DNA of 64,000 nt from Siphonodentalium dalli (taxonomy: Eukaryota > Mollusca > Scaphopoda > Gadilida > Siphonodentaliidae): contig CP136064.1 in the NCBI GenBank assembly GCA_032622095.1, positions 135,477,129-135,541,128 of the forward strand, read 5' to 3'. Made by a program: the position numbers and the translations under genes. Of the stretch, positions 1 to 11,609 are shown one piece after another; position 1 is the first letter of the stretch; the number at the start of each line of letters is the position of its first letter. The notes beneath the pieces are model-generated. The model saw only the letters and a list, made by a program, of their open reading frames with translations. It was not told where the DNA came from and did no database searches.

Positions 1-1250
1 TAAATATATACATATACACCTCACCGATGACCATACAGTCACTCCATACATGTTCGCTACATCCAGTGTTATATATTACTTCTTGTATATCTATTTGCCT
101 CACCAGTGGTCATACAGTCTCACTCCCTGTATATATACATATTTGCGACACCCATGGCCATATAGCCACTCAAGATATACATATACACCCAGCCCAATAC
201 CATAGAGTCACTCTAGGTATATACATATAACCTCACAAAAGTGGCCTTACAGCCATTCTAGATATATCAATGTCTCGTACCGCGCATACGGCCATTCATA
301 CACTCCAGACTTGCATATACACCTGACCCATGACATTTCAGCTTCTCGCTGTATACGCATAAACCACATTCGTGATCATAGTCACTCCTTGTATATCAAT
401 TCACCCCACCATTAATTTTGTCATACTGTCAATCCCCATATACATATGTACATATTGGGCCTTATTGGTCGTGCCATGGCCATGTAGTCACTCATGATAT
501 ACATATACACCTCACCCATGACACAGCGTCACTCCAGGTGTGTATATATACCTCACCAATGGCCATACAACCCTTCTAGATATACCAATACCCCGCACAC
601 ACGGCCATTCGTACACTTCAGACTTGCATATACAGCTCAATCGTGACAATTCAGCCACTCGCTGTATACATATACACCATCTCCACGAGCATTCAGCTAG
701 TTACTGTATGCTTGTACACACCACCAAAGACAATACAATAGTACATATTAACATATACATCCCATCCATCACCATGAGGTTGCTCTCTATATACACTAGC
801 CGCCAATGGCCATCAAAGTGTACTCCAGGTATGCATATACACTCCAACAATCACCGTGCAGTCATTCCATGTATACATATACACATTGCCCATAACCACA
901 CCCTATTTATACATACACCCAAACATTACCATACATCCAACATGTGTGTACACATACACCCGCCCATGACAATACATCCACCCAATGTACATATGTACAG
1001 CCCACCACTGACCACACAATCACTCCATGTATACATACAGGACAGTGTAGCTGCTCTCGTTATGACCATACACCACTTCAATGACCAGACAGCCACTCAC
1101 TGTAAACATGTTCACCTCACACATCAGCATACAGCTACTCCTTATATACATATACATCTCACTATGGACATCCCATCCATGACCATATAGTCACACATTG
1201 TATAACTATTCACACCATTCATGAATACAATAGTTTCATGTATACCTACT
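1..1250. repeat. Degenerate ~40-bp minisatellite
   Basis: The stretch is built from imperfect units of about 39-40 bases. Each combines a TATACATATACACC block, a CCATGACCATAC block and a CAGTCACTCC block. Copies begin near 30, 108, 150, 200, 485, 530 and onward to about 1240. Unit length and sequence drift, so the array is old. The long reading frame at 540-1190 (His/Thr/Ile-rich) is a by-product of the repeat, not a gene. Confidence 0.8.
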
Positions 1251-1539
1251 CACATCGCCTATGACCAGACAATCAACAGACATACACACTGTATTAAGTT
1301 GATCAATGTTGATGCTAATGGACCGGAATAGCCACTTAATATGATCCATCTCAGTTCGGTATCAACGTTCTGCCCATTTCCGTTCAAAAACAAGGAAGCT
1401 TTAGGCAAAATCCATATTGCATTCATCAAAATGAATTTGTCATGACTCGTAGGGTACCGGGACAATCAGAATAGAACGTTTAGTTGATTAAGTAGCACGT
1501 GAGTCACAATTGATTATGTATACATATACACCACGTATA

Positions 1540-2470
1540 TACACATATGTTAATGTTTACCAAACTTGGTTGCCATTTTGGAAGCCATCTTGAGTAATTT
1601 TGTCTAAAACAACTCAGTGTGACACATGTACCACATATCAAAACAATAAACATCTTTTGATACCAAACATAGTTCCATTTTACTTTCAAAATATGGCTCA
1701 AACCTGAACAGCGATTTTTTGCCGATTTTGATATCAGGATTGTGACAGAAAATTTCGAATAATTCGGGTAATTTCAGTGGTTAAAATAGTAACAAAATAC
1801 CAAAGGTGCATCAGAAATGTTACTCAAGCTATATAAGACATACTAGTCAACTGTGTGCATCACCCTAACTTGTAAGCGGTTGCGTGGCACGCTGGGATAA
1901 TAATTACCATTTTCCATATTTTGGTGGCCATATTGGCAGCCATTTTGAGCCAAAGTGACAATTTTGGTACCTTTGAATTCGAATATCAATAAGATATAGA
2001 ATGGATCAGTTACATTGCACAGTTCTTCCCACTTCTTGATGAAATATGATTAGAATATCGGGGATCTTTTGTGAAATGTTATACCGCGTTTTGTAAAATC
2101 GATTTTTTGAGTGACCAGAAGGGGTGTGGACCTCAGGAACAGCATATTTCATTGCTCCAATTGTCAGTTAACATGCTATATACAAAATAAAGCCAAAATT
2201 ATCAACCAGTTCCAAACCACGGACACTTATCTTAAAGATATTATTAAAAAAACGTAAAAAATCCACTTCCGGTCGCCATTTTAGCGGCCATCTTGGACCG
2301 GGAGTTCCAATTTTGGCACATAAAGGTGGCGTTATGTCTTAGCTTCACAAAAATGTATACATGTGTATACATATGACAAGATGTTCTCACTATAATTGCA
2401 TCAAGCTGACTTATATGAAAATGGCAGCCATCTTGGACGCCATCTTGAATTACAAAAAATGCTCAAAGCG
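1540..2470. repeat. Degenerate repeat rich in GCCATCTTG blocks
   Basis: Several pairs of GCCATTTTGG / GCCATCTTGA-type blocks occur near 1570-1595, 1920-1950, 2275-2300 and 2425-2450, in otherwise AT-rich DNA without coding sense. The blocks resemble the core of the ~163-bp satellite found at 22.1-23.3 kb and 33.4-36.4 kb, so this may be a very decayed relative. I see no gene here. Confidence 0.4.
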
Positions 2471-2769
2471 GATTTTAGCGGATTTTGGATATGTTATGAA
2501 GGAGAGCTTCCTCTTCAAAATTATATAAAAACCAACTTAGTCCAAATTTTTTCTAGGTCAAACCTTTTATCGACCAGACTAAGAGGGGTGTATATATAGA
2601 TATGCATTTCAGGTCACAACTTTAAATGGCCTATCTTTGTTTATAAGTACTGTACTCTTAAATTCATGTTTGTTATGTTATATAACTATAATGTTCACAG
2701 ACTGATAATACCAGCCAATAGATAGCAACTCATGGATTGTCATGTTATAATCACCGCTGCCTGTGTTTA

Positions 2770-3480
2770 TACGTTGAACAAATATTTTAAGCACACAATT
2801 ACATCTACATAACTCTGTGTATGGTAAATCAGCGTTTGCACATTTGCATCTGTTACAAGTTTGTGATTTGCAACAACACTTAATGAGTTCTGAACACACA
2901 GCTGCAGCTTGGCATGACAAGTGTACCACAATCCTACCTGGTAGGCAGCTCGTTTCATATGTCCCACACCACATATATATGACAGTAACACTTCTTAGTA
3001 TGTAGAGTAGAAACTTCATTAGTGACTGGGCGTAATCATTAAAAGTAGATACTTACTATATCGCAGGTACAATCATATCCACAAGAACGCCTCCATCAAA
3101 TATATTGCACTGAACATTTTTAGGTGGGTCCGATATATCTCCAATTGCTTCCAGGATACATCCCAGCAAATCAGATTGTGTCCCCTTGAATTTACCTCCC
3201 GTTGATAAGGCGGGGGAAATAGCCGACTCTCATGAGAGAAAAACACGTCGGGTTCGGGGAGTTCTAGCCATCTCGTTGTTGATGAGCTCTCTGTTAAACA
3301 TATCAACCCTCCATTTCCTTTCAATGTGATGTTCTCCTGTTCCTGCACTTGATCATTTGGAATAGCGGAGAAGCGATTTCTGGTTTTTTGAACTGCCCAA
3401 ATGTTGTTCGAACACACTATTACACGAAATATAATATTGGAAGTACGTGCAAGATATTTGATGGAGGCGTTCTTGTGCAT
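2770..3480 (-). pseudogene. Broken copy of CXC-like cysteine-rich multicopy gene (minus copy)
   Basis: Read on the minus strand, three blocks appear in order. First, near 3380-3250, an EQEN...LKGNGG...LTE block. Second, near 3125-3060, a block beginning IFDGG. Third, near 2960-2780, a cysteine-rich tail with CSELIKCCCK, CNRCKC and LCRCNC. From memory, these blocks and this order match a large family of uncharacterised invertebrate proteins whose tail is often labelled tesmin/TSO1-like CXC. The blocks lie in different frames and the part between the second and third is shorter than in the plus copy. This copy is therefore a pseudogene. A second broken copy lies immediately downstream in the opposite orientation. 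The function of the family is unknown to me. Confidence 0.55.
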
Positions 3481-4545
3481 ATAATTGTGCCTGCGATAGG
3501 ATCTACATGTACTTTTAATGATTACACAGTCACCAATGAAGTTTCTACTCTACAAACTAAGAAGTGTTAATGTCATGTGTGTTGTGTGGGATAGGTATTT
3601 TGAAGGCATCACAAAAGGCAGCACTAATGAGAATCGTGGTATAGGTAGGTCTTGGACGAAAAGTTGGTGCCAAACTAAGATTTTTTTTTAAATGGAACGA
3701 CTTCCTCGGTCATTCTGACATTAAGCTTTAACTTTTTGTATTCCTGACAAGTAATGCGTCAGAACATGATGATAAAGTGTTAAACATGACAGAATGTTCG
3801 TCAACTCTCAAAATATCAAATTCTTCCTAGTAAATCTTGAGAAACTGTTGTCAGGAGGAAGCTGATATTAGAATTGTGCCGCACATTATCCATGCGCTTT
3901 CTTGTGGGCTGACGACCATCCGTGTTCGGATTGTTGACACAGATGTCCTGGTAATGGTCATCGGTCTGTTTTCAAAGTTTACGGATGCTAACAGTGGTGG
4001 TGATACATGTGTTTCTCTAGGAACAGGCAAAACTAAAACATTGTACCATGAGAACAGCATATTTTCCGCTCTGGGCGATGACAATTGTTATCACTACACA
4101 ATTTTCATTCGATATCTGGTTTTGATACCACTTTGTTCTTCCATATAAAGGGCAGAACAAGTTTCTGGATAGCATGGAAATAGTATCCCGTTATCACAGA
4201 TACATGTACATTTCTTCTATAGGCGAATCAACCTTTTATTCAACTAGATTCATCCTCATATGAAGAGAATTCTCCAAAACTTGTCGCTCAAAAGTGGCCC
4301 TAATACAGCATATGAAATGAGCCATATACCAGGCAGGATTGTGGTACACTTGTCATGACATAACAATTCCAATACATGGCCCGCATGACTGTGAATGGAC
4401 AGTTGAAGATCATGGATGTAAACCATTGTGGACTACATTACCAGAATCTGCAGCTGTGTGTTCAGAACTCATCAAGTGTTGTTGCAAATCCCAAACTTGT
4501 AACAGGCGCAAATGTGCAATAGCTGATTTACCATGCACATAATTA
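3400..4545 (+). pseudogene. Broken copy of CXC-like cysteine-rich multicopy gene (plus copy)
   Basis: Blocks in order: IFDGGVLV (about 3449-3475); CQEEADIR followed by VDTDVLVMVIGLF (about 3845-3975); WTVEDHG then WTTLPE (about 4395-4450); and a cysteine-rich tail CSELIKCCCK / CNRRKC (about 4457-4520). The acidic EEAD...VDTDVLV spacing resembles a PIN/FEN-like nuclease fold, which is an inference only. Frames change between blocks and stops intervene, so no full product is made. It shares its first and last blocks with the minus-strand copy at 2770-3480, so the two form an inverted pair around about 3.45 kb. A small exon-intron gene is the alternative, but I see no consistent splice sites. 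Confidence 0.55.
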
Positions 4546-6615
4546 TGCAGTTGTAATTGTGATATTAAGAATGCCTACAATATTTGTTCAATGTGTCAAC
4601 ATGGTCACCGGTGGTTATAACATGACAATCTATGAGTTGCTATATATCCGCTGGTATGATCAGACTGTGCACAAACGTGAATTTAAGAACAGAGCACAAA
4701 CAAAGATAGACCATCTTTATGTTATGTGTATTACAGATAGACAAATTAAAGTTGTGATCTGAACTACATGTCTATATATACCCCCTCTTGTATGCTACAT
4801 TTGTAGATTATATAAGTCAACACCTTCAAATTATTTATGGTATAATAGATTTTCAGAATTTTATTCTATTTCACCAAGACATGACATGTATACACCTTTA
4901 AATGTGTTGTATTCGACAGTCATTTTCGAAACTTTCAAGGCCGCATGTGGTATACGATCTTGGGAAATGTTTGAGAAATTGCCCACATATTGGTTGAAAA
5001 TATTTGAAATGATGGCTATTTTACCATAAAATATAGCTGTTATTAGGCATACAATTGTAAATTTAAACCGTGTACTGTCAATGAGATTGTTACATAACAA
5101 TATATGACTAATTGTCATCGACAAACTCACTTTATAAGATTTAACCAAAGATTTATTGAATCTATACAACCAAGTCACATTTTCGTGATTTTTGGGGTGA
5201 GGGGTAACATAAACCAAATTTTCTGAAACATTGTTACATATTAACAACAGAAAATGTATTCATTGTTTTCAGTATATATGACCAAAACATTTAAGACCAA
5301 ACAATTTGAACTATCGCAAATATCCTATGTGTAAATGACCATTTATTGGACCAAAATATTTGAAATGACGAGGATTTTCTTACCAAATTGCATATTTTAG
5401 TCGAAAAAGTTGTAAATTTCAACTTTGGTCATTGTGTGTGTAATTGCAATTACAGTATTTAGAAAAGTGATCGAATAATGTCCTTTATAGATTCTCATCC
5501 ATGTTCTATCGGATGTTTATCACAAAAACAAAATTTCATGATTTATGGGGTAAGGGGTTACATAATCCAAAATGTCTAAAATATGGTTACGAATTTGTCC
5601 TAGATGTTGTATATTTTGTTTGCAGTATACATTTCTGAAATTTTTAAGATCTTAACCTTTGATCTGCACTGAAACACTTTTGAGAAATTGTCTGTTTATT
5701 ATTCCGAAATAATTGAAACGAGAATGATTTTATGACAAAATTTCATGCTTTTGGTCCAAAAAGTTATAATTTTCAAATTTGGTCAGCCTAGATTGCTAAT
5801 ATCTTCAAAATATGACAATGTCGGATGGAATGACACCTTTATTATGCATGTGCCTTAAATTGTATACCAGTTGGAACGTCATGGTGAAATAATGATTGAA
5901 TTTGGCCGCCATCTTGGATTTATACTGCAAACAAGGGTTAATATTGATCAGAAACGTGTTTCTAGTTCACTTTCTGAAAGAGCACACCTAACTTGACATA
6001 ATATAAAAAAATGGCACTTTTGGACAGTCCGTTCCAATATGACAAAAGTTTGTCGCTAAGTCACTACACTATACATTGTATAGGCTAATTGGTCTATAGT
6101 TTGTGGGTATTGTATATGGTCTTTCCCAGGCTTAGGCATCATGGTTACTATTGCATTTTTTCATATTTGTCATATTTTTGGATAGTAGCCAAGCCTCGTG
6201 CATTTAGTATACATGTTTGTGAGTCTGTTAAATAGGGTGTCAGGGTTTGCCTAAGTATTCCGTAGGTGATTTCGTCATCCCTAGGGGTTTGTTGGGTTTG
6301 CCTCTTTTGAGTTTTTGCCAGTGTCTCACCTCCTGGTTAGTGTCACACGGGTACAACACTGATGGAGACATCGTTGAAGACATTGATTGTATCAGATCGA
6401 AGATCTAATGAAATTGTCAGCGTTGACTTCATACTTACACCCTGCAGATTTAATCACTCAATAATCACTGATGGTTGTGTTGTTTCAACATTTTAACTTC
6501 TCATATTTTCTACAATGACATGCAGTAATTAAGCTGTCACCTCTAATCAGTCTACCGCTATACTACTACTAATTAAAACGTGTAAGTGTGGTCCCTAATC
6601 CGAAACCACGAGTAA
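4546..6615. other. Non-coding AT-rich DNA with faint ~360-bp repeats
   Basis: No gene recognised. Between about 4930 and 5850 three related stretches can be aligned by eye: a TTGAAATGA block followed by TTTTACC, then a 'TGGGGT(A/G)AGGGGT(A/T)ACATAA' block at about 5190 and 5548. This suggests an eroded tandem repeat. The rest (5860-6615) shows nothing I can name. Confidence 0.35.
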
Positions 6616-6619
6616 GCTT

Positions 6620-6905
6620 CAAACAATGCGCGGAAGATATCGCGCAGTAAGCTTTTCACGAAACAGTGCGCGGTAGATTCTACCACTCACTATCTCTCTC
6701 CAATACGAGTTAAAACATTAAAATAACCTTACAAATTCGCAACCGAAGACTGTCTACTACTATAGTTCATGTTTTAAGTCAACCCACACCTGCATAATAA
6801 CTGTTTTATTTGTACCGCGCACGTCCGCGTAGTTCTGCGCAGTTTTATTTGTACCGCGCACGTCCGCGTAGTTCTGCGCAGTTCCGCGCACTGTTTCGAG
6901 GTGCC
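6620..6905. repeat. GC-rich short repeats with a 38-bp tandem duplication
   Basis: A 38-base unit containing TTTGTACCGCGCACGTCC and AGTTCTGCGCAG is present twice in tandem at about 6809-6884. A related inverted motif (CAGTGCGCGGTAGA) lies at 6664-6677, and TTCCGCGCACTG at 6882-6893 is complementary to it. The segment is far richer in CG than its surroundings, so it could be the folded end of a small mobile element. I cannot define the limits. Confidence 0.45.
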
Positions 6906-7879
6906 GTTACTCAATCGTACCGATATAATCACGTAGATGCCGAAATTGTAAAGTTAACGCCACCGGTGTATAATATGTTTATGAAAATATGATAAATCGT
7001 ATCGATAGAGTCAGGATAGGCTGAAATTGTAAACTTAAAGTCACTTGTTGTTGAAAATATAAATAATTTGATAGACTGAAAATAATGTGTAACCCATTGC
7101 GAACCCCCCTGGTGTAGTGAAGTGAATTGTGGGTAGTTTCATTGTGATTCTCCACCATCTTTATTTTCTGGAATTATCACCAAGATTTCTCCACTCTATT
7201 CTCTTAAACTACACCCGAATCGGTCAAATTCTTTTGATAATTCTATCTAAATACATCTTAGCTACTATTCGGATCTGCTGTCCCGGTCTAAAAAGGGATA
7301 GTTTGACCAAAACGACTATTGACAAAACTTTGTTTACAAATTGAGCGCACTCGATGACCGGGTTGACCCGTCCAGTCCACGCTGCAAATTTATTATCGAA
7401 AACAAATTCAATTTCTTCCATCTAAAACATAATTACGCGCTGTATTCTGTCATTTTAGGAATATATATGTATCCCACCCACATACACCAAGTCTCAGCTT
7501 AAAATTTTGAAAAATGACAGTTTTATCGACATAAATCGATTTTAATGGCAAATGGTTAATGCCATGTTAAATTTTATCATTGAAAAAAATTCATTTCTTC
7601 CATTTAAAACATAATTACGTGCTGTACTCTGTCATTTTAGGAATATATAACCATCCCACGCACAAACACCAAGTCTCAGCTTAAAATTTTGAAAAATGAC
7701 AGTTTTATCTATCTATCTATCTATCTAGAATTACCTGTCAACTCCCCTTTCGGGTATTACAGACACGGTCCATGTCTCGACTGTGGTCGGTGCTTTGGTG
7801 GGCTACTCTAATCTACAGCCGGGTTCTTTAACGTGCACATAGTCACCCATGTACACGGGTCAGCCATTTATGTCGGCTC

Positions 7880-8996
7880 TAGCTGCGGGTGGAGCGAACA
7901 AGTCAGATTTCATTTGGCTTAATTAGTTCCTCGTGTGCTAGAGCGTCTACATGAGTGAGTTGTGCGGTCGCGACCCAGGTTGTAACTGCCCTCGTGGAGA
8001 CGCCAGACTGAGATGGTTTTGGATTAGGCTCAGGACGGATTATGGAGCTAATCCCTGAAGCCGCGTTGGCCGCTATACAGAAAAGCCAGTTAGTTGACGC
8101 TGTTAGTTGGTCTCTCCAAGCTAACAGGGGCTCTCTGGTTCTCTGTATAGAATTCCGGACAGAAGAAGCTGGTACCCAGAAGTCTTCTGCCGAGTACAGG
8201 AACGCCAAGACCCGCTGTTCAATGAAGAAGGGGCCTTCCAAAAGAAAGACACACTCACAGAAAAGAAGGGACGCTGCCAGACGGGCGAAATGGAAGAAGC
8301 AGAAGGGGGTGACTGTTGATCGGCCAGTCGCCCCTTCCCGTGTGGCTCAGTCGTCCAAAGTCATAGCCGGCGGGTCGAAGTTGTCTGAGAGACGCCCAGA
8401 CGACTCGACCTGCATGGAGACTGACGACATAGCACCAACTAGCAGGGATTCCGTGGATCTGCCGGAGGTCCCTGCTGTCGTCGTCGAGGCTAGCGGAGAC
8501 AGGGACGTGGATACCACCCCAGATGTTCCTGCCGCCAGCTTCGACGTGGAACTGGACAGTTATACACCTCGGACACCGGATTACCAACACATCCCGGTGT
8601 CCTCCAGCACCAACAACAACATCAGTGCAGCCACCACCATGTCTGCGGCGGAAGAAATCATTGCTGACTGCATAAGAAGGACCGACTTAGTGGAGAAAAA
8701 AAGGCAAGACCGACTTGACATCGAAAAAGAAAAAACAGAACAACAACAGCAAGAACATAAAGAAAAAATAGAACTCCTCTTACAACAACTACACAATTCT
8801 CCACCTTCTTCAACTGAGAAACCAAACTCGAAGAAAAAGCGGTAAAAGAAACGATAAAGTCAAACATCATAAAATGCTTATTTTTTTATTTTTTTTTTGA
8901 TTTATCTAAATAAAGGCATTAAAATGAGGGGTTAAGGAGAGGTGCCACTCGGCCCTTTCGAGAATCCCGGGCCAGCCACCCAAATTACTATCTCTC
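7880..8996 (+). mobile_element. ORF1-only retroelement with 9-bp target duplication
   Basis: A 1.1-kb unit is flanked by the direct repeat TGTCGGCTC at 7871-7879 and 8997-9005, both inside the SINE. It comprises a 5' leader (7880-8041), one reading frame (8042-8845) and a tail with an AATAAA signal (about 8909). After the signal comes a conserved element: TGAGGGGTTAAGGAGAGG, then GGCCCTTTCGAGAATCCCGG. There is no reverse transcriptase. The target duplication shows that this unit moved as a unit. Related units lie at 27.4, 31.3 and 38.4-49.4 kb. It is probably mobilised in trans by a LINE. Confidence 0.75.
8042..8845 (+). CDS. ORF1-like basic/coiled-coil protein of a retroelement (type A)
   Basis: This is the only intact member of the family here, at 267 codons. 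The first in-frame ATG is at 8042, because a stop lies 12 codons upstream. The N-terminus (about residues 20-42) reads VDAVSWSLQANRGSLVLCIEF, a short strand-rich motif also seen in the other copies. Residues 65-92 are Lys/Arg-rich with a KRRDAARRAKWKK core, probably nucleic-acid binding. Residues 105-175 are acidic and Pro/Ser-rich. Residues 210-250 are Glu/Lys/Gln-rich and likely a coiled coil. The end (STEKPNSKKKR) is a basic tail shared with the copy at 38.5 kb. The layout fits an ORF1/gag-like RNA-binding protein of non-LTR retroelements, but I cannot assign a named family. Confidence 0.6.
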   Translation: MELIPEAALAAIQKSQLVDAVSWSLQANRGSLVLCIEFRTEEAGTQKSSAEYRNAKTRCSMKKGPSKRKTHSQKRRDAARRAKWKKQKGVTVDRPVAPSRVAQSSKVIAGGSKLSERRPDDSTCMETDDIAPTSRDSVDLPEVPAVVVEASGDRDVDTTPDVPAASFDVELDSYTPRTPDYQHIPVSSSTNNNISAATTMSAAEEIIADCIRRTDLVEKKRQDRLDIEKEKTEQQQQEHKEKIELLLQQLHNSPPSSTEKPNSKKKR

Positions 8997-10360
8997 TGTC
9001 GGCTCCCGATCCGACAGCGTACCGAACTCACGACAACATACCTGGACATGATGTCGCCGTGAAGGGAAGTCAGTTTTGTATTCGGATATATATTGTGTGA
9101 TCACGAATGAGACTTTTCAGTCATACAACGTGGTAATCTGACCAAGTTTGGATTTTTGTCAGAATACCCGACCGGGAATCGAATCGATCCCCGGACCTTT
9201 AGCACGAGAGGCCAGTACGCTATCCACTCGGCCACTGACTTCCATAAATCGATTTTAATGGCAAATGCCATGTTAAATAAATTTTAGGGCCCTGCAAATA
9301 TTTTCTGAGCTGTTCCATATTGGGCACTAGAGTCCATATTTGACCGGTTACACCTGATAATTGTGCGACAGTACAGTCGCGTTACTTTATACATCAACAA
9401 ATCAACATTGGTCATTATCACCCGACAAATTTATTTTGGTCTACCGTATCAACCCCTATTTTCTCCCGCGTAGCCTGACTAAGTGTCAACATTGGTCTTT
9501 ATCGCTCCACTAATTTGTATCGTTTTATCGGTATGAATTCCATATCCAATTATCCACATATAACCAACCCAACCTCTAATCTGGGTCCAATTTATTTATT
9601 TCTTTCATCAGTATAGTCACGTTACGTAATATTTTATCGCGTGATACTTGTTCTTATATGTCTGTGGTATTACTATAGTATACCGTATATGTATATCAAT
9701 TGCTATTCCTTTCTATATAATCCTGGTGCCATCTATAGACATATAGATAATTTCAGACCCCCCCCCCCCAATTTGATATCATTGCTGCTTTAGTACAGTC
9801 GCGATACATTACATGGCAACATCGCTCCACTAATTTATGTCAGTTCATCGGTACAAACCCCTTTTTCTCCGAGTCCATATAACCAACCCAACATCTTATA
9901 GAAGTCCATAAATGACTATTCTGGCACTATATAGAGATGACTAAGATTCTGACACCCCCTATTTTATAGCCTTGTTGCAATATTCAGTAGAGTTGAGATG
10001 CATAATATGTCAACATTGGTCATTATCGCTCTATAAATTTATATCGGTTCAACCCTTAGTTCCCTGTATCGCCCACCCCTCCCTGAATTTATTTTTTCAT
10101 TTGTATTATAGTCTCGTTACGTACACATTTTATCTCTTGTAACTTTTGCTTCAATGCGTCGAGTTCCGCTGCAGAGAATACAAAACTGACAACATTTTGA
10201 AATGTTAGCAGGCTTCAAACTCATCTTATCCAAGAAAAACTCTGGTTACATAAGAAATTTGTGTATATGGTGTATGCGCATTTGTTGCGTTTAAAACCAA
10301 AGGTCCCAAGTCAAGGTCCAAATCCCCAACACACTGTTGTGATGTTTAACTCCATCTACA

Positions 10361-10843
10361 TACAGTAATGTCCAAAGTAATTGATGACTTAACCACAGCA
10401 AAATTATGGGTATTTTTTCATGATTTTAAATCCTGAAAAATTACCCTTAATTATGCTGTGGTTAAGTGGTCAATTAATTTGGGCATTACTGTAACCAATA
10501 TAAGGATTTGAGGTTTAATGATAACTCAATCCTCATACAGTAATGTTCAAAGTAATTAACCACTTAAGCACAGCAGAATAATGGGTAATTTATCATGATT
10601 TTAAATGCTGAAAAAATACCCATAATTCTGCTGTGGTTAAGTGGTCAATTACTTTGGGCATTACTGTAACCAATATAAGGATTTGAGGTTTAATGATAAC
10701 TCAATCCTCATACAGTAATGTTCAAAGTAATTGACCACTTAACCAGAGCAGAATTATTTGTAATTTTTCAGGATTTTAAATCCTGAAAAATTACCAATAA
10801 TTCTGATGTGGTTAAGTGGTCAATTACTTTGGGCATTACTGTA
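10361..10843. mobile_element. Three-unit tandem array of a 129-bp palindromic MITE
   Basis: Elements at 10363-10491, 10538-10666 and 10713-10841 are each 129 bases. Each begins CAGTAATGT and ends in the near-complement GCATTACTG, and each is flanked by TA. They are almost perfect palindromes around GATTTTAAATCC, with long arms containing AAAGTAATTGACCACTTAAC. Spacers of about 46 bases (AACCAATATAAGG...) are also conserved, giving an exact 175-base period. TA flanks and terminal inverted repeats point to Tc1/mariner-type mobilisation. Identical spacers mean the array grew by tandem duplication, not by three independent insertions. Confidence 0.85.
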
Positions 10844-10938
10844 ACCAATATAAGGATGTGAGGTTTAATGAGAACTCCATCCACATAACTAATAAATATG
10901 TGTGAAAATTAAAACAAAACAAAATAAATTCCATGGGT

Positions 10939-11609
10939 CCTACTATATGCAGCAAGTCCCTGGATATGCAGCAAGTCCCTGGTAAACGCAGCAAGTCCCT
11001 GGTAAATGCAGCAAGTCCCTCACACCTAGGGTGGATTAGTGGAGTTGTTGATGAGTTTAATCAGTGTTTTATTATCCATTTGATTTATGGGACGTTCCAT
11101 CTTGATTGGAAATCTTTATCCCTTTATAATTATTTAAGATGTGTATTTGTAGATTTTTATATATAAAATAAAATAGTTTTTCTAAGTTTTATTAAGTTGC
11201 TATTTCTTTTATTCTACTTACTATTTAATATAATTTAATTAATATCATTTATATATTTTTTTAATATTCCTGTTTTCACTGCGTAAATCACTGAACATGT
11301 GTTTGTTTTTGTAGGACAAAGGAACTTTCTGGGAGTTTCTCCTTTGAAGCTCATTTGAAGATTTGTTTGTTTTCACTGCGTAAACACATGTCGGTGATTA
11401 ATTATCACTGAACAGGTGTTTGTTTTTGTAGGACAAAGGAACTTTCTGGGAGTTTCACCTTTGAAGCTCATTTGAAGATTTGTTTGTTTTCTTAACCAGA
11501 CTGAATAATTATCAACCAGTGTTATTTCAAGATTCAGCTCACGTCTGAGATGGCATGTTGTGTATTTAATCAAATGTATATAAGCTGCAACTAAGATTTC
11601 AGAAATCAT
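10939..11609. repeat. Long direct repeat A (left copy), LTR-like
   Basis: This ~670-base block starts CCTACTATATGCAGC and ends CAGAAATCAT. It is repeated nearly identically at 15227-15880 in the same orientation. It opens with four GCAGCAAGTCCCT minisatellite units (about 10949-11030). It also contains a ~120-base-spaced internal duplication around TAGGACAAAGGAACTTTC (about 11312 and 11431). Paired direct repeats around a short internal segment suggest a small terminal-repeat retroelement, but I see no clear TG...CA ends, primer site or flanking duplication. Confidence 0.7.

Larger units (their letters stand above)
7710..9242 (-). mobile_element. tRNA-derived SINE, split by an ORF1 element
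   Basis: Read on the minus strand from 9242 the head looks like a tRNA: an A-box-like TGGCCGAGTGG (complement of 9224-9234) and a B-box-like GATTCGATTCC (complement of 9175-9185). The 3' part (7870 down to 7710) carries a conserved-looking ACGTTAAAGAACCCGG segment and ends in a GATA microsatellite, which is typical of invertebrate SINE tails. The body is interrupted by the ORF1 element at 7880-8996, leaving about 410 bases of SINE. The corresponding site in the related repeat at 16.97 kb is empty. Confidence 0.75.
7408..10935. repeat. Dispersed repeat, copy 1 (with nested SINE)
   Basis: From the block AATTCAATTTCTTCCATC at about 7408 to AAATAAATTCCATG at about 10935, the sequence parallels copy 2 at 16678-18921 at high identity in the same orientation. 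The 5' part is itself duplicated (7408-7555 and 7585-7709). Relative to copy 2 it carries an extra ~1.53 kb (about 7710-9242, a SINE with its own insert) and lacks the MITE found at 17230-17563. No coding sequence belongs to the repeat itself. Confidence 0.8.

Noticed and set aside
540-1190. 216-codon open frame
   Set aside because: Lies entirely within the ~40-bp minisatellite and consists of repeat-derived His/Thr/Ile words; no domain and no independent support.
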